Part shown: one piece after another, positions 1-4,798 of the stretch
Numbering within the stretch: the stretch's first letter is position 1
Layout: the number at the start of each line of letters is the position of its first letter
Origin: an uncultured delta proteobacterium
Lineage (GTDB): Bacteria; Myxococcota_A; Polyangia; Polyangiales; Ga0077539
Length of the DNA: 5,964 nucleotides
Direction: 5' to 3'
NCBI GenBank assembly: GCA_903860995.1
Contig: CAIOSS010001012.1
Location: forward strand, 1-5,964
Notes under the pieces: model-generated
The model's database searches: none
Seen by the model: the letters and a program-made list of their open reading frames with translations, nothing else
What the model was told of the DNA's origin: nothing
Translations under genes and position numbers: made by a program

Positions 1-1
1 C

Positions 2-88
2 GCGGGGGTCCGCGGCGCGTGGATCGGCCCGAGCGGCATCGCCTCGTCGGCCGCGCCGGTCGCGGGCCCGTTCCGCGCCCTCCGGTAG
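2..88 (+). CDS. 3' end of an upstream gene, product unknown (partial)
   Basis: The frame starting at base 2 is open for 28 codons and stops at TAG (86-88). All 28 sense codons end in G or C, although the stretch contains about a dozen A or T bases; these all fall in codon positions 1 and 2. That is what a real + strand gene in this genome should look like, and the other two forward frames do not show it. The visible tail reads AGVRGAWIGPSGIASSAAPV followed by AGPFRALR. It is too short to assign a family. A competing reading is a - strand gene starting with ATG at 39 and leaving the window (MPLGPIHAPRTPA), which I consider less likely. Confidence 0.45.
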   Translation, partial: AGVRGAWIGPSGIASSAAPVAGPFRALR

Positions 89-221
89 CCGCGTCAGCTG
101 GTCACAGTAGCCCCACGTTCGCGATCGGCGCTCGTGCTTGCGTGTGATCCGACCGGGGCGGTACCTATGCGGTGTGGCGCCGCTTCGGCGTCGGCGAACA
201 CTTCTCTTCGTGAGGCTTGCG
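89..221 (+). promoter_or_regulatory. Upstream region of the VWA lipoprotein gene
   Basis: This 133-base gap precedes the lipoprotein start. It should hold that gene's promoter, but no strong sigma-70 pair is visible. The best guess is TTGCGT (138-143) with TACCTA (162-167), 18 bases apart, which is poor at the -10. A small hairpin, CGCCG (178-182) and CGGCG (186-190) with a three-base loop, would lie in the leader; it has no T tract. The ribosome site is GAGG at 212-215, six bases before the ATG at 222. Confidence 0.35.
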
Positions 222-2054
222 ATGAAGCGCAGCATCGGACAACTCCCCTGGCTGGCGGCGGTGCTCGCAGCGAGCTGTGCGCCCGGTCAGGACGGCACCA
301 CGGTGGTCAACCCCGACGCAGGGGTGCGCCGCGACGCGGGGCCCGTGCGCGATACCGGCGTGGCCCCCAACCGCGACGCGGGCCCGGCGGGCACCTGCGT
401 CGACACCGACCGTGACGGCTTGTCCGACACGGTCGAGGGCGCGCCGATGCTCGACACCGACGGCGACGGGATGCCCGACTTCCGCGACAACGACTCGGAC
501 AACGACGGGTACACCGACGCCGACGAGGCGCGGCGGGCGTACCCCCGCTACGAGAGCATGCCCCGCGCGCTCACCTGCGGCAGCGCGGGCGACAACTGCG
601 ACGGCACCGACTCCGTGCCCAACCAGCGCGACGCCGACTCCGACGACGACGGGCTCACCGACCGCGAGGAGTTCATGCTCGGCACCAACCCGTGCAGCGC
701 TGACACCGACGGCGACGGGGCCACCGACCTCATCGAGAGCGCCGCGATGTCCGACGGCCGCAGCGGCGACTCGCGGCCGCCCGCCAACTCGCTCTACGTG
801 GTGCTGCCGTACTACCCGCCGCCCATGGAGGGGATGCACGAGTTCCGGGAGTTCATGTTCTCGACGCGCATCCGCCTCGCGGACGTGTTCTTCCTCGTCG
901 ACAACTCGGCGTCGATGGAGCCGGTGATCGCGACGCTGCGCACCAACCTCAGCACCATCGTCGCGGGCGTGCAGATGGCCATCCCCGACGTGCGCGTGGG
1001 CGTCGGGTCCTTCGACAGCATGCCCTTCGCGCCGAGCGGCCTGCCCGGCAGCCCCGGCGACTACACCCTCTGGATCCGCCAGGCGATGAGCCCCGACGTG
1101 GCGGCCTCGCAGCGCGCGTTCAACGGCATGCGCACCATCGACGCCGACACCGGCGGGCGCTTCTTCGGCGGCGACAACCCCGAAGACCAGACCGAGGCGA
1201 TCTTCGAGGTCGTCGCGGGCGGCGGGTCGCGCGGCCACGAGGGCGACGCGGCGGCGCTGCGGTCGGTGCGCAACGCGCTCGACCCGGCGGGCAACGGCTG
1301 GGTGCCGCGGGTCGACCCGGCGCGCGACTGCGGCTCGACCGCCGACAACCCCCGCTATGGCTGGGGCTGCTTCGCCGAGGGGCGCGTGCCCATCGTGGTG
1401 CTCGCCTCCGACGCGCCCTGGTACGACGGGTGTTTCGCCGACGACGCGCGGCGCTATCGCTCCACGCAGGGGCACAACTGCGAGGAGGTGGTCACCGCCC
1501 TCAACGCCCGCGGCGGCTTCTTCGTCGGCATCGACGTCGGCACCGGCGTCGGCGGGTTCACCTACGTCAACTCGCAGGTGCTGGCGGCCCGCACCCGCAC
1601 CACCGTGGGCGACGGCGCCGGCATGCCCGTGGTCTTCGGGCCGGGGCGCGCGGTCGGGGCGGTCGCCTCGCAGGTGGTCGACGCCGTCACGCGGCTCGCG
1701 GGCAGCTCGCGGCAGGACATCACCACGCGCACCGAGGGCGACCCCGCCGCGGTGGGCATCCCGATGGGCCGCACGACGGCGGACTTCATCCGCGCGGTGG
1801 TGCCTTTGCGCGGCGAGCCCGCCATGCCCGTGGGCTACGAGCGCCAGGACATGACCACGTTCTTCAACGTGCTCCCCACTACGCAGGTGATCTTCCGCGC
1901 GGACTTCTACAACGACTTCGTGGAGGGCGGCGCCACGGCGAAGCTCTTCCGCGCGACCATCAACGTGCTTGGCCGCGGCGGCACGGTGGTCGACACCCGG
2001 CCGGTGTTCATCGTGGTGCCGGCGCGCGGCAGCGGCATCGGCGCGCCGGGCTGA
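222..2054 (+). CDS. Secreted lipoprotein with DxDxDG calcium-type repeats and a VWA domain
   Basis: The product is 610 residues, probably anchored in the envelope or on the surface. Residues 1-19 form a lipoprotein signal (MKRSIGQLPWLAAVLAASC) with Cys19 as the lipidation site; the lipobox AASC is a slight variant of the usual LAGC. Residues 30-57 are a flexible linker rich in 'DAG'. Residues 61-169 hold five DxDxDGxxD units like the calcium loops of thrombospondin type 3 repeats. Residues 220-490 form a VWA domain: FLVDNSASM supplies MIDAS residues Asp227, Ser229 and Ser231, GGDNPEDQTEAIFEV (316-330) resembles the metal-site loop of integrin-beta-like VWA domains, and VVLASDAP (392-399) follows. 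Eight further cysteines suggest disulfides and export. VWA domains bind ligands through a metal ion; the ligand here is unknown. I chose ATG 222 because it begins the signal peptide and follows GAGG; the frame also opens at TTG 138, but that would bury the signal. Confidence 0.88.
   Translation: MKRSIGQLPWLAAVLAASCAPGQDGTTVVNPDAGVRRDAGPVRDTGVAPNRDAGPAGTCVDTDRDGLSDTVEGAPMLDTDGDGMPDFRDNDSDNDGYTDADEARRAYPRYESMPRALTCGSAGDNCDGTDSVPNQRDADSDDDGLTDREEFMLGTNPCSADTDGDGATDLIESAAMSDGRSGDSRPPANSLYVVLPYYPPPMEGMHEFREFMFSTRIRLADVFFLVDNSASMEPVIATLRTNLSTIVAGVQMAIPDVRVGVGSFDSMPFAPSGLPGSPGDYTLWIRQAMSPDVAASQRAFNGMRTIDADTGGRFFGGDNPEDQTEAIFEVVAGGGSRGHEGDAAALRSVRNALDPAGNGWVPRVDPARDCGSTADNPRYGWGCFAEGRVPIVVLASDAPWYDGCFADDARRYRSTQGHNCEEVVTALNARGGFFVGIDVGTGVGGFTYVNSQVLAARTRTTVGDGAGMPVVFGPGRAVGAVASQVVDAVTRLAGSSRQDITTRTEGDPAAVGIPMGRTTADFIRAVVPLRGEPAMPVGYERQDMTTFFNVLPTTQVIFRADFYNDFVEGGATAKLFRATINVLGRGGTVVDTRPVFIVVPARGSGIGAPG
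402..728 (+). repeat. Five Asp-rich DxDxDGxxD repeats inside the lipoprotein gene
   Basis: The units are DTDRDGLSD (residues 61-69), DTDGDGMPD (78-86), DSDNDGYTD (91-99), DSDDDGLTD (139-147) and DTDGDGATD (161-169). The second and fifth share an identical 18-base stretch at 453-470 and 702-719, GACACCGACGGCGACGGG, which suggests duplication or conversion within the gene. The Asp spacing fits calcium coordination as in thrombospondin type 3 or EF-hand-like loops. The segment between units three and four is longer and carries Cys119 and Cys126. Confidence 0.8.
2019..2049. terminator. GC-rich inverted repeat at the convergent gene ends, possible shared terminator
   Basis: CCGGCGCGC (2019-2027) and GCGCGCCGG (2041-2049) form a perfect nine-base stem around a 13-base loop. 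It lies in the last codons of the lipoprotein gene, and for the - strand transcript it begins only six bases past the glycosyltransferase stop, a normal terminator position. No T tract follows on either side, so it is not a classical intrinsic terminator. It could slow polymerase, protect 3' ends, or be chance in such GC-rich DNA. Confidence 0.3.
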
Positions 2055-3737
2055 TCAGCGGTCCCGCGCGCACCGCGGCTCGCGGGGCGCGACGCGGGCG
2101 TACACGGCCAGCACCCCGCGGGTCTCGGCGACGACGCGGTACCCGCAGCGGTCGAGCAGGGCGCGAAACCCCGCGGGGCCAAGGTGCTCGATCTCGCGGT
2201 CATCGGTCACGACCGAGGGCACCCCCGCGATGATGGCGTCGCGCACGTCGTCGGCGGTGGCGATGTGCAGGCGGTCGCGCAGGGCGACGTCGCCGGGGGG
2301 CACCGGGGCCTGGCGGGCGAAGTGGTTCTCGGTGCCGGGGAGCAGGCGGTCGGCGAGGCCCAGGGCGGACCCGGGCCAGAGCGCGAGCACCGGGCCGGGG
2401 TGGAGGGCGGCGACGCGGCGCACCTGGGCGGCGGCGTGGTCGAGGCGGCGCGGGCGGTACGCGCGGAGGTGGAAGTCGCCGTAGACCCCCTCGTGCCAGC
2501 GGCGATGAAAGCTGGGGTAGCCCACGACGAGGTGGAGCCCGAGGAGGCAGGCGGGGAGCGCGAGGCGTGGGAGCAGCGGTCCGCGGAGGGCTTGGTCGAG
2601 GTGGCCGAGGCCGAGGCCGGCGAGCAGCGCGAGCAGCGGCACGGCGGGGGTGAAGTAGTGCTCGATGACGGGGAAGGGGACGAGCGCGGCGAGCACGACG
2701 GCGGCGGCGGCGAGGAGCGGGGCGACGGTCTGGCGGGCGGGGCGCGCGAAGGCGGCGAAGCCCGCGAGGAGGGCGAGCGCGAGGCCCTCCGGGGCGAAGG
2801 CCGAGAGGTGGTTCATCGAGACGAGGCCGTAGAGGCCGTGGATGTACGTCGCGCGCTGGGCCCACCAGGGCACCTGGTCGACGGGCCACACGACGTTGAC
2901 GCGGTTGGCGTGGAACGCGAGGTTGCCGAAGAGGAAGCCCTGCGGCGCCATGCGGTAGAGCAGCGCCAGCGGGACGAGCGCCGCGAGCGCGCCGACGGTG
3001 GCGGCCGCACCGCGTTGCGCGCGCTCCCACCAGCCCCGGCCGGCGGCCACGATGAGCAGGGCGAGGGGGACGGTCCAGTACGCGGTGGTGAGCTGGCGGT
3101 GGTCCGGCGCCCAGAGCGTGACCCGCAGGAGGGCGGCGACCGCCACCGCGCGGACGAAGGCGAAGCGGGCGCCCCGCAGCCAGATGGCGCCGACGATGGC
3201 GCCGACCACCGGGAGCAGCAGGAGGCGGAGGCCGCCGACCAGGCCCGCGAGCGCCCCGGCGAGGGCGGCGCGCGCGAGCGACGGGCGCCGGGGAGAGGTC
3301 GCGAGGAGGGTGGCGCCGACGAGGCAGAGGCCCGCGGGAGCGTACGGACGGATGCTCGGAAACCACTGCCAGGTGAGCTCGTTGAGGGTGAAGAGCCCGG
3401 CGGCGGTGACCGCGGCGAGGGGGGAGCCGGTGTCGCGCTTCACGCCGTGGGCGACGAGCCCGGCGGTGGCGGCGCCGAGGAGGGCGAAGAGCGCGCGCTC
3501 GGCGACGAAGCGCGACGCGACGGCGGCGAAGGGCGCGAGGAGGAAGGGGAGGTACGGGGCCTGCGGGTAGAAGTAGTCGCGGTAGGGGAGGCGGCCTCGG
3601 GCGACGAGCTCGGCGGCGACGGCGTAGAAGCCCTCGTCGACGTCCGCGGGGGTCTGTCGGCCGACGAGCACGAGCACGACGCCCGCGGCGACCGCGGTGA
3701 GGAGCGCGAGCCGGTGGGTCAGCGCGAAGCGGCGCAC
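2055..3737 (-). CDS. Multipass GT-C (ArnT/PMT-like) membrane glycosyltransferase
   Basis: The product is 560 residues. Members of this fold move a sugar from a polyprenyl-phosphate donor to lipid, protein or glycan on the outer face of the inner membrane. After a first membrane helix (about 11-27) the loop reads DVDEGFYAVAAELVARGRLP and then YRDYFYPQAP (residues 32-61). This is the family's signature, with the acidic pair Asp34-Glu35 where GT-C enzymes keep the catalytic acid, and a second Asp at 54. About 12 hydrophobic segments follow up to residue 406, including IEHYFTPAVPLLALLAGLG (358-376), typical of the late helices. Residues 410-560 are soluble, with alternating strand- and helix-like segments. 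The start is GTG at 3737, with GAGG at 3746-3743 five bases upstream. The gene begins 17 bases after the FHA-GGDEF stop on the same strand, so the two are probably co-transcribed. Sugar and acceptor cannot be read from the sequence. Confidence 0.85.
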   Translation of the reverse strand: MRRFALTHRLALLTAVAAGVVLVLVGRQTPADVDEGFYAVAAELVARGRLPYRDYFYPQAPYLPFLLAPFAAVASRFVAERALFALLGAATAGLVAHGVKRDTGSPLAAVTAAGLFTLNELTWQWFPSIRPYAPAGLCLVGATLLATSPRRPSLARAALAGALAGLVGGLRLLLLPVVGAIVGAIWLRGARFAFVRAVAVAALLRVTLWAPDHRQLTTAYWTVPLALLIVAAGRGWWERAQRGAAATVGALAALVPLALLYRMAPQGFLFGNLAFHANRVNVVWPVDQVPWWAQRATYIHGLYGLVSMNHLSAFAPEGLALALLAGFAAFARPARQTVAPLLAAAAVVLAALVPFPVIEHYFTPAVPLLALLAGLGLGHLDQALRGPLLPRLALPACLLGLHLVVGYPSFHRRWHEGVYGDFHLRAYRPRRLDHAAAQVRRVAALHPGPVLALWPGSALGLADRLLPGTENHFARQAPVPPGDVALRDRLHIATADDVRDAIIAGVPSVVTDDREIEHLGPAGFRALLDRCGYRVVAETRGVLAVYARVAPREPRCARDR

Positions 3738-3754
3738 GGGGGCCTCGGCCGTGT

Positions 3755-4663
3755 TCAGCTGTGGACGCGGTTGCGCCCGGCGCGCTTCGCCGTGAACAGC
3801 AGCGCGTCGGCGCGGCGGTAGATCTCCATCGGGTCCTGGTCTTCGGCGGTGCGGGTGGCGACGCCGAGGGAGACCGTGAGGGGCATCAACGCGCCCTCGA
3901 ACTCGAAGCGGTGGCGGGCGGTGAGCTGCCGGAGCTTCTCCGCGGCGATCTTCGCGCCCACGCCGTCGATCTCTGGGAGCAGCACGGCGAACTCCTCGCC
4001 GCCCATGCGCCCGGCGACGTCGTCGCGGCGGAGGTTGACCTTGAGCAGCGTGGCGAACTGCCGGAGCGCGGCGTCGCCCGCGAGGTGGCCGTGCACGTCG
4101 TTGACCTTCTTGAAGTGGTCGATGTCGATGACCAGCAGCGAGAGGGGGCGGTTGTAGCGGGTCGAGCGCGAGAACTCCCGCTGCATGGCGTCCTCGAAGG
4201 CGCGGCGGTTGGGGAGGTTGGTGAGGCCGTCGGTGGTGACGAGCCGATAGATCTCCTCATGGTAGGCCGACTCGATGTGTCCGCTCACCAGGAACTTCAG
4301 GATGTTGCGGCCGATCTGGACGTGGTCGCCGTGGTTGAGCACGGCGCACTCGACCCCGCGGTCGTTGACGTGGGTGCCGTTGGTGCTGCGGAGGTCGCTG
4401 ATGCTCCAGGCCTCGGGCACGCCGTTGGCGCCGATGGTGGGGTCGATGCGGCAGTGGTTGCGGGAGACGCTCTCCTCCTCGAACTGGAGGTCGCTCTCGG
4501 TCGACCGGCCGATGGTGAGCGGCCCCGCTCCCAAAGAGATGCGCCGGCCGATGGACTCGCCGTACATCACCACGAGGCACGCCTCGCGGACGGAGGGCTC
4601 ACGGCTCGGGCGATCCCTCGCGCCGCTGACCTTGAACCTGCTCGTGTCATTCAGGTCCGACAC
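3755..4663 (-). CDS. FHA-GGDEF diguanylate cyclase
   Basis: The product is 302 residues, with no membrane segment, so cytoplasmic. It should make c-di-GMP from two GTP. The N-terminal FHA domain (about residues 29-125) has TIGRS (50-54), SRNH (67-70) and DLRSTNGT (90-97), the residues that bind phosphothreonine. The GGDEF domain (about 137-302) has TDGLTNLPNRRAF (144-156), DIDHFKKVND (180-189) and active-site GGEEF (221-225). RRDD (212-215), five residues before GGEEF, is an intact RxxD inhibitory site, so product feedback is expected. The start is uncertain: the frame runs open to 5326, but upstream of about 4669 it is Arg-rich shadow antisense to the PBP gene. I chose GTG 4663 (SDLNDTSRFKV) because similar FHA-GGDEF proteins, as I recall them, carry a short tail before the FHA domain. 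GTG 4669 is equivalent. GTG 4573, with GAGG eight bases upstream, would begin right at the FHA domain. It likely leads an operon with the glycosyltransferase. Confidence 0.88.
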   Translation of the reverse strand: MSDLNDTSRFKVSGARDRPSREPSVREACLVVMYGESIGRRISLGAGPLTIGRSTESDLQFEEESVSRNHCRIDPTIGANGVPEAWSISDLRSTNGTHVNDRGVECAVLNHGDHVQIGRNILKFLVSGHIESAYHEEIYRLVTTDGLTNLPNRRAFEDAMQREFSRSTRYNRPLSLLVIDIDHFKKVNDVHGHLAGDAALRQFATLLKVNLRRDDVAGRMGGEEFAVLLPEIDGVGAKIAAEKLRQLTARHRFEFEGALMPLTVSLGVATRTAEDQDPMEIYRRADALLFTAKRAGRNRVHS

Positions 4664-4680
4664 CGCCACGGGAGGGGACT

Positions 4681-4692
4681 GTAACCGGTAAC
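4681..4692. repeat. Short direct repeat GTAAC-CG-GTAAC
   Basis: GTAAC occurs at 4681-4685 and 4688-4692, a seven-base period, with the palindrome ACCGGT at 4684-4689 across the junction. It sits between the 13-base palindrome and the cyclase start and overlaps the possible -10. It could be part of a protein-binding site, but it is short enough to be chance. Confidence 0.25.
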
Positions 4693-4702
4693 GGGTCCGC
4701 CG

Positions 4703-4715
4703 ACAGAAGTTCTGT
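4703..4715. promoter_or_regulatory. Perfect 13-base palindrome, candidate operator
   Basis: ACAGAA (4703-4708) and TTCTGT (4710-4715) are exact reverse complements around one central G. The site is unusually AT-rich for this window and lies 40-52 bases upstream of the cyclase start, overlapping the probable -35 region of that promoter. Such a short, symmetric site suits a dimeric repressor or activator. I do not recognise the regulator. Confidence 0.4.
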
Positions 4716-4798
4716 GCGGTCGCCACGGGGCGCGTCGCGCGCCCCGCTGTCACGAAGTTGACCCGGGTGCGCCCCTTCGCTAACGGCCCCTCCCACGT

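Larger units (their letters stand above)
4664..4798. promoter_or_regulatory. Divergent promoter region between the cyclase and PBP genes
   Basis: These 135 bases separate two genes read away from each other and should contain both promoters. It is less GC-rich than its flanks. Toward the PBP, TTGACC (4758-4763, five of six to the -35 consensus) is followed after 17 bases by the weak -10 TAACGG (4781-4786), which would start transcription only a few bases before ATG 4799. Toward the cyclase, TACAGT (- strand 4683-4678, four of six to the -10) has only a poor -35 about 17 bases upstream. Neither start has a ribosome site of usual strength, which fits short or leaderless messages. Both promoter assignments are guesses. 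Confidence 0.4.

Noticed and set aside
178..190. Small hairpin CGCCG/CGGCG upstream of the lipoprotein as a riboswitch or terminator
   Set aside because: A five-base stem without a T tract is expected by chance in DNA this rich in G and C.
138..221. Longer start (TTG 138) for the VWA lipoprotein
   Set aside because: The extra 28 residues are Arg-rich and would hide a clean lipoprotein signal that starts at ATG 222 behind GAGG.
165..1475. Long open frame on the - strand opposite the VWA gene
   Set aside because: It is rich in Arg, Val, Ala and His with no domain, and it mirrors a gene with clear motifs. Such shadows are usual when third positions are almost all G or C.
2184..3821. 545-codon open frame on the + strand opposite the glycosyltransferase
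   Set aside because: It consists mainly of Glu, Gly, Arg and Ala with no recognisable fold. The opposite strand encodes helices and a GT-C signature, so this is an antisense shadow.
3761..4684. 307-codon open frame on the + strand opposite the cyclase
   Set aside because: It is Val/Ala/Glu-rich and without motifs, and it lies antisense to an FHA-GGDEF protein with all key residues.
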